DNA of 64,000 bases, taken from positions 10,877,101-10,941,100 of the forward strand of contig OX459101.1 of assembly GCA_949775045.1 (NCBI GenBank), written 5' to 3'. The position numbers and the translations under genes were made by a program. Positions 19,901-32,988 of this stretch are shown here, one piece after another. Source of the DNA: Metridium senile (taxonomy: Eukaryota; Cnidaria; Anthozoa; Actiniaria; Metridiidae). The notes beneath the pieces were generated by a model. It saw nothing but the letters and a program-made list of their open reading frames with translations. It did not search any database and was not told where the DNA came from. Numbering within the stretch: the first letter of the stretch is position 1; every line of letters starts with the position of its first letter.

Positions 19901-22900
19901 AATGTTCACATATCGTCCAGTCTTTCTCGGCTTGCAGTAAAACGAGGCTTTGAATAGTGTTGCCATGGAGTAGATTCCTCCACAACGAGGATTGACGTTG
20001 CCATTGTCCGTTAGACTGTCTCCTATAATAGGATTAGTATATTGTTATTATTATCATTATTGTCCTCATAATCATTTTAGTACTTCATTTTTTGTTGTAT
20101 CTAAATCGCACAGAAACTTTTATTAATGCAAAAAAGCATTGTGTTTAGCCTGAACAGGCACTCAATAACGCATTAAAGTTCAAGATTGCGATGAAACTTT
20201 CATGAAAGAATTATGGCATATAAATTGACAACAATTTAAATGTTTTGAAGGTTCATTAAGCTTTTGGATATTCATAGGTGTCTTTGTGCATTCAATTAAC
20301 ACCGGCAGGCATCATCATCACCACAATCATTATCACCACTACCACTGCCATCACCATCACATTCATCATCATCATCATCGTTAAAACCACCACTATCACT
20401 ATCATATCATCACAACCATCATCACCACTACCACTGCCATCTTCATCACCAAACCCGTCATCACCATCATCACCACAATTATCATCATCAATTTCATCAT
20501 CATCGTCATTATCGTGGTCGTTATCATCATCATTTTTAAGAGATTCAAATAATGTGTTTATATCCTTACCAACGCGTATCTCTATATTGACAAGTCTTTC
20601 AGGCGCAGCTTTACGATTTACCAGGAACACTTCCGACACTGGCAGACTTGAGCCAAGGTCTACCCTCCACCAAGGGTTATTTTCAAGATTCGTGTGAGTA
20701 CAGCTTGCATGGCTGAAAATGATATCCCTGTTACCGTCTACTGCTACTCGTGATGATACACCACCAGTCTCGCTCGACGCGGCTGTTGGTTTAGCCTTGG
20801 CTAAATTTGCTGTTGAATAAAGATTGAAAGGTAAGGTCCTGTCCACATTGTAATGTTTCTTGAAAACGCATAAATAGTTTTGCAACAACAGAAAGTTTTG
20901 AATTTTCGTACACTAGATGAGATGGGTGACATTGGCAGCGTAGTGGTTTACCGAATGCTTCTCACCTCTGTGATCCCGCGGGTTGGGCCCCGGCTTGGGC
21001 TTGGGTTATAGAATTTTTTCGGTGTGTTATTTTGTCATCCTCGGGAGCCCACCTGAGTTCTAGTCTCCCTCGCAGCTTTTTGTAGTGTCGGGCTTCCTGT
21101 GTCCATAGCTTTTCGTGATGACACTAAATACGGCTGCGAAGGAGACTAGAACCCAGGTAGGAACCCAGGTGAGAACCCAGGTGAGAACCCAGGTGGTCAT
21201 TTTGTCCGATGCCACCGGTAAGTTTCTTCGGTTTTTCAACGTGCGAGTAGTGTTGAATACAACACGAAACGTTATAATTACAACACGATACGCTACGATA
21301 CGACATCGCCCAACATGAAACAACAGCCACAACACTAGGCAACATCACGATGTTACTAACCAGTTGGGTTTTCGTTGACCATAACTTCGTAAAGAGCAAG
21401 AATCTTATTTTCTCCCAAAATGTAAATAGTTACATAACGTCCTCTCAATGGCGAAGCACATTTGAAGGATTTTTTCAAAGCAGATACAACACCCTCGATG
21501 GATGCACATTTTGTGTTTAACATACCATTGACATCGTCACCTACAAATGAAAACATCTTATTTATTTATGATCATCGTAAATATTAGCTACTCTAGATAA
21601 TCTTCTTTCTGAATATACATCTTCACATGTGGTAAGCCATTGGGCATTTCAAAAAAACGAGAAATAATTATTTATAGGTGTTTATAAGTACACGAGGAGG
21701 GTGTTGTCCGCCAAGGAAAACACTCTTAAAAAACTCTTGAATAATAAATAAGAATGAAATTATAAAGATTATTCATGGTGGATATGAGATAAATAGTAAG
21801 TTCTTCATTTGTCTCACGAATGTCGAAGGTTTTGACTGCGACGTTTCGACTGATGAAGACTAGCAGTAGCAGTCGAAACGTCACGGTCTAAACATTTGAC
21901 ATTCGTGAAACAAATGAATAACACACTATCACTATCACTAGAAAGAAATCATGACCATGACTAGTGTTGTTAACTTGAGATTTATCGGCTTTAATCTTGG
22001 GTAAAATGTTGGTAAAATTTGAAAGAACTAATCCTGAAGTTTTTCTACAAGACCATCGCATCCTTGCTGTATCGGCTATACAATCACAAGCCGAAGGCGA
22101 TACAACAAAGCCGCTCAAGTTGTAAATATTACTTCGAGAACGGCATAATTCTTCATATAACACGAAAGCCTGGTTCAATATTTATTTCACAGTAAGTTCT
22201 TCATTTGTCTCACGAATGTAGAAGGTTTTGACTGCGACGTTTCGTCTGATGAAGACTAGCAGTAACAGTCGAAACGTCCAGGTCCAAACATTTGACATTT
22301 GTGAAACAAATGAATAACTAACTATTCAATAAATGAGTAATTTAATAAAGAAATTATGACCATGACTAGTGTTGTATATACTGAGATTTGTTCTTGAAAG
22401 TTTGGGTAAAATTTGAAAAACTAATTAAAAAGTTTTTCTAAAAGACAATCGCGTCCGTGTTGTATCGGCTTTACAATCACAAGCCGAAGCCCATTCAACA
22501 CAGCCGCTCAATATATAAACGAGCGAAAATGTATCATGAAAACACTATTGAATGGAGGATTGGGGGTTTGGGAGAATTCCCATAGGCCTTTTCTGTTTTA
22601 AAATGAATAATCGCCGTAGACATACCTACGGTTATCACAGCACCGTTTATTCTGTCCGCACAGCAATCAGATCTTCCAATGATGTACACGTCATCGATGA
22701 CGTAACTCCTTCCCAGGTCTACGCGCCACCAAGGGTTTGTCGAAAAACTAGTCACTGCGCCGTTAGGGTGAACACTCCTTGAGTCGCCGTCAACTGCTTT
22801 GTGTGCATGCGTTGTAGAATGTACGGAGCTGATCGCTGCTGGCTGACCAAGAGCAAGATTTCCTGACAAAAAAAAGAAAAATAGCAGAGATAGAAATAAT

Positions 22901-24031
22901 GCAGGCGGGCAGGCGGGCAGGCGGACATACCTCCTTTTGTCGATTTGAAATTAATGAGAAACGCAAAAAAGAGCAGAAACTGAAAAAGAAACAATTCTGA
23001 AATAAATAATTAAATAAAGCAAATCCACACTGAGGACCACATTTATTTACATAGCATTACAATGAAGCATTGTTCGTCATCTGCGGCACTTATATATAAT
23101 TCAGTAATACTATAACATTTGCGTATAACAAACTTTTAACAAAATTAACGGGGTTCCACTTTAATTAGAAAACATAAATGTTTAAACACTCGGTATCTAT
23201 GTCAACAGTTGTGTTTATTGTAAACGTAACTGAACTAATAAAAAATTCAAGAAACTTAAGGAGACAAAAACATATTATTATAGCCCGATTTAATGATTTT
23301 TTTAAATCCTGTGCTATCGTTTTAAACATACACCAATACTTCTGATTGTGATATATACATAGTACTGGCTTTGTTCGCGGTTACGAGCCGATTTTCTAGC
23401 AATGAGATTTTCAAATATCGTCCTCTAATTCACAGAATAACCATTTTATTTATAAAAAAAACTTCAGATTCCAAATAAACTAGTAAATGATGATTTTTTT
23501 ATCTTTGTGTGTCAAGTTTTCAAAAGTTATAATAATCGAGTGACAGCTAAAAAATGTTGAAAGCGTTAATTAGAAAATTTAATGAAAAATTTCAAGAGAC
23601 CGAAAACATGTTAAGTGAATTGAATTTATATAAATAGCCCAAACAAAAAATGGGTTTCAATGACGATTAGTACATTACAGGCCATGTAGGGAAAATGACA
23701 AAACATGACTCAAAAGGACGAATTTTTGATGGGTTATGGCCTATGAAAAACGCTCAAAAATGGCCCAAAATGACGATTGTTGATGGGTTATATAGCCAAT
23801 TCAACATGACCAAAAATGGCTCTAAATCCAAATGATATTTACTTTATATTTGAAAGAGAGACGAACTCGTTTACTAAATGTGGTAAATATTTACTTAACA
23901 GTTTCATTTTTACGGTGTTAGAAATTTCATTTCATTGCCGATCGTCTATGTTAAACGCATCTTATACTAATTTACTCGCTAGTTTCCATTTATATATCAA
24001 AATACAACACTAGGGTTAATCTTACCTTCAT
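16689..24031 (-). CDS. Gene A, copy 1: secreted F-type lectin / Ig / D8C / PAN protein, 10 exons
   Basis: Exons on the minus strand: 24031-24026, 22979-22931, 22862-22626, 21540-21361, 20809-20570, 20022-19837, 19502-19245, 19000-18861, 18306-18078, 16960-16689. Every junction is GT-AG and phases agree throughout, giving 1,797 bp (598 residues plus TAA). Domains: signal peptide 1 to about 18; F-type lectin 1 about 20-157; F-type lectin 2 about 158-299; Ig about 300-385; linker to 432; D8C about 433-508; PAN/apple 509-598. No transmembrane segment is visible, so it is probably secreted. Likely role is glycan binding at the cell surface or in mucus or immunity; that is inferred from domains. 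Introns hold microsatellites and MITEs. The acceptor chosen for exon 2 gives MKFLLFFAFLINFKSTKG; an alternative acceptor at 22997 would need a different first exon. Confidence 0.85.
17374..17543. mobile_element. Hairpin insertion flanked by 14-bp direct repeat, unit 1 only
   Basis: TTAGCTACTAATTG occurs at 17360-17373 and 17544-17557 around a 170-bp insert; unit 2 has a single copy (about 40049). The insert contains long inverted arms (GATGTAGAAGAGACATGATC…GTCCGGGGTGGT against ACCACCCCGGACGATCATGC…), with GTCATCTTCAT / ATGAAGATGAC inside. It sits in intron 9 of gene A. Confidence 0.75.
17783..18072. repeat. (ATC)n microsatellite in gene A intron 9
   Basis: Imperfect CATCATCATC and CATCGTCATC steps directly beyond the D8C exon donor. 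The unit 2 tract (40336-40558) is shorter and rearranged. Confidence 0.85.
18078..18306 (-). CDS. Gene A exon 9: D8C (uromodulin/OIT3-type) domain
   Basis: Acceptor CATTGTTCAACAG, donor GTATAG, 229 bp, phase 0 in and 1 out. The product contains CVSPLHCSTQATGWIQGSHP, RTVCFSWHEHCCKYN, VLVRRCHGYFVYKLKK and AGYCTG. The G-W-x2-G-x-H-P, V-C-F-x-W, C-C and V-R-x-C-x-G-Y/F-F/Y-V-Y spacing is that of the Cys-rich D8C domain of uromodulin, GP2 and OIT3. It is easily missed because a longer open frame in another phase covers it. Unit 2 encodes the identical peptide with only silent changes. Confidence 0.85.
18665..18811. repeat. (CTGA)n microsatellite in gene A intron 8
   Basis: Tetranucleotide tract interrupted once by CAAATATCAAAAACA; unit 2 equivalent 41151-41311 is longer before the interruption. 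Confidence 0.9.
18861..19000 (-). CDS. Gene A exon 8: linker region
   Basis: Acceptor TATCGTTTACAG, donor GTACAATAG, 140 bp, phase 1 in and 0 out. Encodes GSFKMCAKYEDLTVTDWSVN and TSSLSNSSINNDTWYRL, ending in HNYLQ. The segment resembles the stretch preceding D8C domains in other proteins (W-Y-R-L) but I assign no separate domain. Asn-rich, with N-x-S/T sites. Confidence 0.7.
19245..19502 (-). CDS. Gene A exon 7: immunoglobulin domain
   Basis: Acceptor ATATTTGACAG, donor GTAAAAAG, 258 bp, phase 1-1, one exon for one domain. Encodes RLTCPEPFGYPVPSVSWFRDG and DSVWECVVSNKHG: the Cys, Trp and second Cys of an I-set/C2-like Ig domain, with W-E-C in place of the common Y-x-C. An N-glycosylation-like NNTNS lies between them. 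Confidence 0.85.
19515..19735. repeat. Imperfect (GAT)n microsatellite in gene A intron 6
   Basis: GATGATGATT-type steps between the exon pair for F-type lectin 2 and the Ig exon. Present unchanged in unit 2 (42040-42260). A related (ATC)n tract lies at 20300-20535 next to exon 5. Confidence 0.85.
19837..20022 (-). CDS. Gene A exon 6: F-type lectin domain 2, second half
   Basis: Acceptor CCTATTATAG, donor GTATGG, 186 bp, phase 1-1. Encodes GDSLTDNGNVNPRCGG, FYCKPRKTGRYVNIRL and LTLCEVEVYSESK, a clear C-terminal half of an F-type lectin domain. Confidence 0.85.
20570..20809 (-). CDS. Gene A exon 5: F-type lectin domain 2, first half
   Basis: Acceptor TTTATTCAACAG, donor GTAAGG, 240 bp, phase 1-1. 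Encodes NLAKAKPTAASSE, RVAVDGNRD, ASCTHTNLENNPWWRVDLG and VFLVNRKAAPERL. The conserved His (CTH) is present, but the R-x-D-C-C-x2-R segment is degenerate (R-K-A-A-P-E-R, one residue shorter). The frame stays open past the donor into an Asp-rich (ATC)n-derived stretch in the intron. Confidence 0.85.
20915..21045 (+). repeat. tRNA-derived SINE-like sequence in gene A intron 4
   Basis: GGCAGCGTAGTGGTTTACCG followed by CTCACCTCTGTGATCC and GCGGGTTGGGCCCCGGC resembles a degenerate tRNA gene (A-box-like and B-box-like blocks), followed by a GGCTTGGGTTATAGAATT body. No internal stop test applies. Unit 2 copy at about 43440-43570. Confidence 0.4.
21146..21194. repeat. (GAACCCAGGT)n minisatellite
   Basis: Four GAACCCAGGT-type steps in unit 1; unit 2 has three (43682-43719). 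It lies in the right arm of an inverted pair with CTGAGTTCTAGTCTCC at 21053-21068. Confidence 0.75.
21361..21540 (-). CDS. Gene A exon 4: F-type lectin domain 1, second half
   Basis: Acceptor TCATTTGTAG, donor GTTAGT, 180 bp, phase 1-1. Encodes KCASIEGVVSALKKSF, CASPLRGRYVTIYILG and ILALYEVMVN, the second half of the F-type lectin fold with its LRGRYVTI strand and terminal E-V-x-V. Confidence 0.8.
21795..22521. repeat. Tandem ~390-bp duplication in gene A intron 3, each with a palindromic MITE head
   Basis: GTTCTTCATTTGTCTCACGAA begins both copies (21802 and 22195), followed by GACGTTTCGACTG / CAGTCGAAACGTC inverted pair with GATGAAGACTAGCAGTA loop, then CATGACTAGTGTTGT, TTTTTCTA and CACAAGCCGAAG blocks in the same order. 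Copies are clearly diverged, so the duplication is older than the tandem units. Unit 2 equivalent at about 44318-45044. Confidence 0.75.
22626..22862 (-). CDS. Gene A exon 3: F-type lectin domain 1, first half
   Basis: Acceptor TTTTTTGTCAG, donor GTATGTCT, phase 1-1, 237 bp. Encodes NLALGQPAAISS, the AVDG motif, NPWWRVDLG, and IIGRSDCCADRINGAVITVG. R-x-D-C-C-x2-R matches the fucose-contact segment of F-type lectins; the upstream His expected before it is not seen. Confidence 0.85.
22931..22979 (-). CDS. Gene A exon 2: signal peptide
   Basis: Acceptor TTTCTTTTTCAG, 49 bp, donor GTATGT; phase 0 in, 1 out. Encodes FLLFFAFLINFKSTKG, a hydrophobic core which with MK from exon 1 forms a short signal peptide for export to the extracellular space. 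Confidence 0.7.
23640..23830. repeat. Cluster of the TTTTTGATGGGTTATGGCC dispersed motif in gene A intron 1
   Basis: Two to three tandem diverged copies of AAAAATGGCCCAAAATGACG plus TTGATGGGTTATATAGCC. Same family as at 1925, 2335 and 15615-16085. Confidence 0.55.
24026..24031 (-). CDS. Gene A exon 1: start codon exon
   Basis: ATGAAG followed by donor GTAAGATT; phase 0. Chosen because it supplies the only in-phase ATG that makes a classical signal peptide when joined to exon 2, and because the same exon with its flank is duplicated in gene B. 5'UTR sequence GCATCGTCGAA precedes. An acceptor-like CCTTGCGTAG lies about 30 bp upstream, so the exon may itself have an upstream UTR exon. Confidence 0.65.
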
Positions 24032-24351
24032 TTCGACGATGCTTCGATGTACGGTACAACACTACGCAAGGAGATCCATCAACTGAAACACTTTTTCAAT
24101 TAAAGCACCCAACAGCAATAACTACAATATACCACATAAACAAATTCAGCTAAAGTATACATAATTAAAATGACAAAATCCATAATCCTTTGTTATGATA
24201 AAGCGACTTTAGTTTGGTTAGAGGGGCTGTAAAGAATTGTTGAACTAATAATCATGTTCCACAAGAAATTCACGTACAGTTCACGCTTAGATTCATCTCG
24301 ATGGAGAAATTGTTGTTTAAAGAATATAACAGTATTTTTTATCTAGTCCAA
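24032..24351 (-). other. Immediate upstream region of gene A
   Basis: Minus-strand 5' flank of the ATGAAG exon, homologous to the gene B flank for roughly 60-90 bp and again further upstream. No TATA box convincing enough to call close to the start. Confidence 0.4.
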
Positions 24352-25046
24352 CATAACATAAGCATTATTGGAGTTTAGATGATAAATATTTAATGTGTTT
24401 AATGGAATCCCTTAATCCTACCGGTTTAAAAAGGAAACTAAATGAAAAAGATAACTATAATTCTAAGGAAACTAAAAATTGAATAAAGAAAACGTCCGAC
24501 ATAACATTAGTACGTGAAGGTAATTTTGTATTAGAGATTTCTCATGATCGCACGAATTGACGCTTCACGCAGTTTCACGCAATTATTGACGCAGTTTTAC
24601 GTATTAAGTCTTTTCGGTGATCTCACGTTACAAACAGCAACATTTTTTAATTTTATATTTTAATTTTTTTTGGAAAAACTCATAAAATTGGCTCTAAAAA
24701 GCCATATCATAGAGTCGTATAATAAATAACTTATTTGTGATTTTCCCCGTAATACGGGCGGACATTTTACTCGTTATTCACAACTCGTAAAATATCCGCC
24801 CGTATTACGGGAAACATCACAAATAAGATATAAGTAATTACAGCTTCTTTTTATAACATAAGCATTATTGGAGTTTAGATGATAAATATTTAATGTATTG
24901 AATGGAATCCCTTAATCCTACCGGTTAAAAAGGTATAACTAAATTAAAAAGAAAACTATAATACAAATCAATGAAACTAAAAATTGAATGAAAAAATAAA
25001 CGGACAACACATAAGTACGTGGGGGTAGTTTTGTATTAGAGATTAC
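24352..25046. repeat. Direct ~190-bp duplication flanking a perfect-arm hairpin, upstream of gene A
   Basis: AACATAAGCATTATTGGAGT starts both 24353 and 24857 copies, which then share AATCCCTTAATCCTACCGGTT, AACTAAAAATTGAAT and TTTTGTATTAGAGATT. Between them 24728-24832 is an inverted repeat (CTTATTTGTGAT…CCCGTAATACGGGCGGA / TCCGCCCGTATTACGGG…ATCACAAATAAG). Hairpin arms contain a second small palindrome CCGTAATACGG. Unit 2 equivalent 46875-47571. Confidence 0.75.
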
Positions 25047-25121
25047 AGTATTAGCAATACAGAAAATTGTTGTTTGCTTCAAGAGAATAGTAATGGCAAG
25101 ATATTTGTCCCGTGGAGGAGA

Positions 25122-25175
25122 GGGGGGGGGGGGGGTGGTGGGGGGTGGGGTGGGGGGGGGGGGGGGGGTGGGGGG
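25122..25175. repeat. G-rich homopolymer-like tract
   Basis: Mostly G with scattered T; length differs from unit 2 (47646-47670). Potential G-quadruplex former; also a likely sequencing-error hotspot. Confidence 0.8.
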
Positions 25176-25679
25176 ACAATTACGTTACATGACTCTGTGT
25201 AAGCAAATGTATTTAGTAGCGTTACAGAATGTATACCACTGGGTATTGCATAGTAGTAGAGGCGGGCTTAATGGGTTTCAGGGTTCTTCAGGGTAATCCC
25301 GTATGCGGGAGTATATAAGGACAGTGATATGAAGCAATAATCACTTGAAGGCATCTCTCTGAAGTACTCTTGTACTGTTAAACGTAAATTTTATAATTGA
25401 AGGCCATTTCATTCAAATCATAATGTATGGATTAATGAAATCTTTATTACATATGGATCCAGCCTTGTTGCCGAGCACAAGTGCCTATTAATCGGGAAGA
25501 CATGCAGATTTAATAGTGTACTCTTGTTCGCCTCAGTTGATTTAAACATAAACTTTAGTTGTAATATCCAGTATGTATTTATTCCTGTAATTGCTCTCTT
25601 CTATCAGACATGAATAAATGAAATGCCCACCACCTAATTTGTTGTCCTGTAGTTATTATGTAATGCAGTTTAGCTATTA

Positions 25680-25894
25680 AATGCTTTATACTCGTTCAGA
25701 AGTAAAAAGAGTATAAGGGTCATTTTTACCTGGCTATGTTACTGAAAGTAAGCTTAGCTGCCAAAAACATCACACAGGCGTACCTTTAGGGGTTGAAAGT
25801 AACAAGGCTTGAACAGTTCTTTTATTCAGTGGTCGTTTTCGAAAACCGACTGCCGATCAGCCCTACCACTTGGACCAAGGTAGTACCCCTAGAG
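25680..25894 (-). mobile_element. Inverted partial CCTAAAAGGTAC-type element, unit 2
   Basis: Same as 1-215, a few substitutions. Because the preceding 1.6 kb of unit 1 is now visible, it can be seen that the fragment has no matching second terminus to its left. Confidence 0.6.
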
Positions 25895-26680
25895 TGTGTT
25901 AACCCCCTCCCTCAGAGGGGACGGATCTTCAGAGGGGACGGATGTTCATCTACGATCTTCAATTAGGAAATTTCTCTCCACAAAATAATGTTTTCAAGTA
26001 TCGCGCTCTAGTCCTCAGAATAATCATTTTATTTTTAAAAAAACCTTCAGATTCCAAGTGAACAGTAAATGATGATTGTTATCTATCTTTGTGCGTGCCA
26101 AGTTTGCAAAAACTATAATTATCGAGTGACAGCTGAAAAATGTTAAAAGCGTTTGTAAACGCCTAGTCTAAGGATCAACGGGCTGATTAGTGGGCGTGTC
26201 GCGACCACCGACTAAGTGCTTAGGTTAAATGTAAAGACTATATTTTACTGGATCGGAGCGGCGGTGAATTAGGTCTCCACGAGATCAACGAAACCAAAAA
26301 CGACGGTTAACGTAGGTTTATTGAAGATTAATTCTTACCGACCAACACGTAAACTAAAATACAACGTTTAACAATTCTAAATGAACTAATCTACGAAAAC
26401 AACTTTCATAAATACATATATGCGTATAATAACAATCAAATTATCAATAAAGTATAGCATTCATTTAAAGCAATAACATGTGTGCGAGGAGCCGAAGGAT
26501 AGTCTCGTAAATCAAGAAACAAATTAATACGAAGATATAATATAAATAATTGAATTAACAGCAATACAATAGTTATGTTATAAGCGATAGTACTCTATAA
26601 AAGCTAAGTAGTTCTACTGAATTTAAACTAGTAGCACAAGTAATATGGAACTCGGTAACAAAATGTACAAAAACGATCTT

Positions 26681-27103
26681 AAGCTACGGTAATACGAGCA
26701 ACAAATTCGTCCAACTTGTCTCGCAATTCGCAACATCGCTACAGAACAAGTTGGAAAGCGATGTTGCTCGTTTTTCCACCCGCGTGTTGCAAGTTGAAAA
26801 AGTTTGTTGCAGAAAGTAGAAGATCGTTCTACTTTTTGCAACAAAACTTGTAGATGTTGCTCGTATTACCACACCAACCCAACTTGTCTCGCAGCAAAAT
26901 GACGTCAAGCACACCGCCATGTTTGTTTACTCGCTGTATTAACCAATCAGAAATCAGAATTCAACTCAACTTGCAACAAGCCATTTTGACGCGAGACAAG
27001 TTGGTACGCGGGTGGAAAAACGCGCAACATCGTTTTCCAACTTGTTTTGCAGCAATGTTGCGAGACAAGTTGGACGAATTTGTTGCTCGTATTACCGTAG
27101 CTT
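26681..27103. mobile_element. Palindromic MITE, intact 423-bp form, unit 2
   Basis: Uninterrupted version of the unit 1 element at 964-1612; shows the empty site GCGCAACATCGTTTTCC for the nested 221-bp insertion. Confidence 0.8.
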
Positions 27104-27172
27104 TACAAAAGGTACACGCAAATACAACTTTAAAGAAACTAAACTTATTAAAAACAACAAAGGTGTACTTAC

Positions 27173-27299
27173 ATATCGGTCCCGCTTGCCTCTAAAGGAC
27201 AAAGATTTACGACGAAGTTTTCCAAAGCGAAGTTTCAATGTTACACCCAAAAAGAGCAACTACAATATCCTAAATAGGACGCTAAACTAGACTTTTATA
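27173..27299 (-). promoter_or_regulatory. Candidate TATA promoter and first exon, unit 2
   Basis: TATAAAA at 27293-27299 and donor GTAAGTAC at 27172. Points leftward to gene A copy 1 (start codon 24031). Confidence 0.35.
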
Positions 27300-27496
27300 T
27301 GCGCGCGGTGACGCTGAAGGGACCGACTTTGCGGTTAACACGAAAATTAAACCAAGTTAATGCATTACAATAAATAGCCCAAGCAAAACAAGGCCGGTTA
27401 CAGGCCATGTACTGTTAACATTACCAAAAATGGCTCCAAATCAACGATTTTTCGATTGGATATAATCTATACAAAATGGCCAAGAAGGGGCTTAAA

Positions 27497-27824
27497 CCCG
27501 GGGATGTACTCCCTTTGTTCAGTTGGTAGAGGTGATCGGCGGAGGTTTTGAAAACGACCCCTAAAAGGTACGCACAGACAAAAATATAACTTTTAAAGCC
27601 TTGTTGGTTTTCAACCCCTAAAAGGTACGGCTATGCGATGTTCTTGCCAGCCAAGGTTACTGTTGAGCAACAAAGCAGAGTTAAAATGACCCTTACAGGT
27701 ACGGAATCATGTCATGTAAGATATTTTTGAGTCAGGATCCTAAAAGGTACCCACATGAAATATTTTTAACCCTAAAAGGTAAGCCGATCACCCCTACCAC
27801 TTGGACAAAGGGAGTACACCCCCA
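27497..27824. mobile_element. CCTAAAAGGTAC-type TIR element, unit 2
   Basis: Same termini and GGGGCTTAAA flanks as the unit 1 copy, with point differences (for example GACCCCTAAAAGG for GATCCCTAAAAGG). Confidence 0.75.
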
Positions 27825-28619
27825 GGGGCTTAAAATGAAGATCTTTGATATGCTATAGCTAATGCAAAATGACCATAAATGGCTCAAAAGGACGAATGTA
27901 TAAACTAGACGGACAGACGGACGGACACTGGGATAAGCATGCCTTGTGAAATCATAAGTTCAACAATCTCATAATATTGGTTCCCAGGCCTTTCTCTCCA
28001 GTCTTGATTACGTGATTCGGGTCTAGTAGCATTGTTCATTTCACATATTTGTGTTTCATCGTGATGATTGGTTGATTTGCAGGATGCGTGTGTCAGACAG
28101 ACAGATACACACTCGATCATTGACAGACCTCGTTCCGTGTTTGTCACGTGATTCAGCAGGGCGTGGTCGGAGGTTCCACTTTATACCATCATTGGATGGT
28201 CGTTCAAGGAGGATTGTACTGTTTAATGAACAATGGTAATTACTTGTTTGATTGTTATAGTATAAATAGTTAGCACTATCATTATCACAACCATCATCAT
28301 CAATATCACAACCATCATCATCATCATCACAACCATCATCATCAATATCACAATCATCATCATCAATATCACCATAATTAAATAATTAGAGTCTTCATTA
28401 TCACAATCATTACTATATCACCATTATCACCATCGTTAAATAATAATCACCATCATTATCACAATCATCATCCTCATTATCAGTATATTTTATCTGTCGG
28501 TCACTAAGGAGAGTCTAGTTATAATGTAATTTGAAAACAGGCCAGAAGGAAAATTCCCCATAGCAACCTAGCGTTGCTATGGACGCTCCGAATTTGAAAA
28601 ATCGTATTGCATAGTAGAC

Positions 28620-31631
<3,012 letters not shown>

Positions 31632-32988
31632 GACTTCAATCTATCTTTAGTAAGTAGATGGTATAACATACTACAGAAAGTTGCTTTAAAGCACACATTG
31701 TTTCGGTTAAAAATTGGCCAGGTCGTAAAAATACTAACAGTTTCATTTTTGCGGTGTTACAAATTTCATTTTCATTGCCGATCGTCTATGTTAAACGCAT
31801 CTTATACTAATTTACTCACTAGTTTCCATTTATATATCAAAATACAGCAATATGGTTAATCTTACCTTCATTTCGACGATGCTTCGAGGTACGGTACAAC
31901 ACTACGCAAGGAGATTCATCAATTAGTTCAGCTAAATGTATAAATAATTAAAATGACAAAATTTAATTAATCGACTTTAGCTTGGTTAGAAGGGTTGTAA
32001 AGAATTGCTGAATTAATAATCATGTTCCACAAAAAAGACGGCTATAATAGATTTTATCTCGATGGAGAAATTGCTTGTTTGAAGAATATAACATTATTTT
32101 TTTTATCTAGTCCAACATAAATTAAGCATTATTGGAGTTAAGATGATAAATATTTAATGTGTTGAATGGAATCCCTTATAGTCCAATCAAATGACGGCGA
32201 AAAAGGGTTCAATCCTTAACTAATTGAAACAAAAGCTTTTTCGACGGTTTCTTACTCAGAATTTATTCCTCTACAACATATCAAAAGTCCCAAAAAATCG
32301 GAGTTCGGGAAAGCTCTGAAAAACAGCATCAAAACTTTCAATAGAAAGAATATAGGGACACCACAGGGAGCCCAAATCTCAAAAAAAAAAAATGGAAATG
32401 ACATAAAGAAAGCCGGGAATTTACAAATAACGCTAATATAAACAAGAAAAATATGTTTTTGAGCAGAATTCACAGTATTTAATCAGTAAAAAAATAGGAA
32501 ATTTACAATCTGGATTGACGCTTGTTTTAAGGACGCAACAGATCGCTCCTATAATTTTGCTACTTCTGTTTTGAGTCAAGTACTATATCTGAAAACAGCA
32601 AAACATTAACACTATGACGTGCGTTAATTGCAGGGATCATTATATTGTTGCTCTGTCGGGCCTCTTCTGCAGAACTCGGGTGATTACTCGATTGTTCTTC
32701 CATGGAAATTAGATGGTATTGCGTTGCCTACATTGTCACATATCAAACTCATTGCCTACAAATTTGAACATTTGCTCTAACTAGGATCCAGGCTGCTGCG
32801 GACAACCGAGATCATGAGTAAACATGGCTTGTGAAATGCCAAGGCGAAAAAGAAAGGTACCTAATCGTTATATAAATGAAGTATTCTCGGGCCGGGTCAA
32901 TTCCTCAAAGGAAAAGAGAAAAGAAAACACAAGACCAAAAACTTTACCCCGTTGTAATTGCAATTATAGAAGACCGAAAAAATTTCGG
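31632..32988. other. Gene B upstream region and uninterrupted CR1-insertion site
   Basis: Contains the gene B first exon flank (duplicate of gene A flank) to about 32180, then sequence continuous across 32262-32280 where unit 1 has its 3.27-kb insertion. No gene supported. Confidence 0.5.

Noticed and set aside
25093..25296. Gly-rich 67-codon frame
   Set aside because: Derived from the G-rich tract; length changes between units and no conservation.
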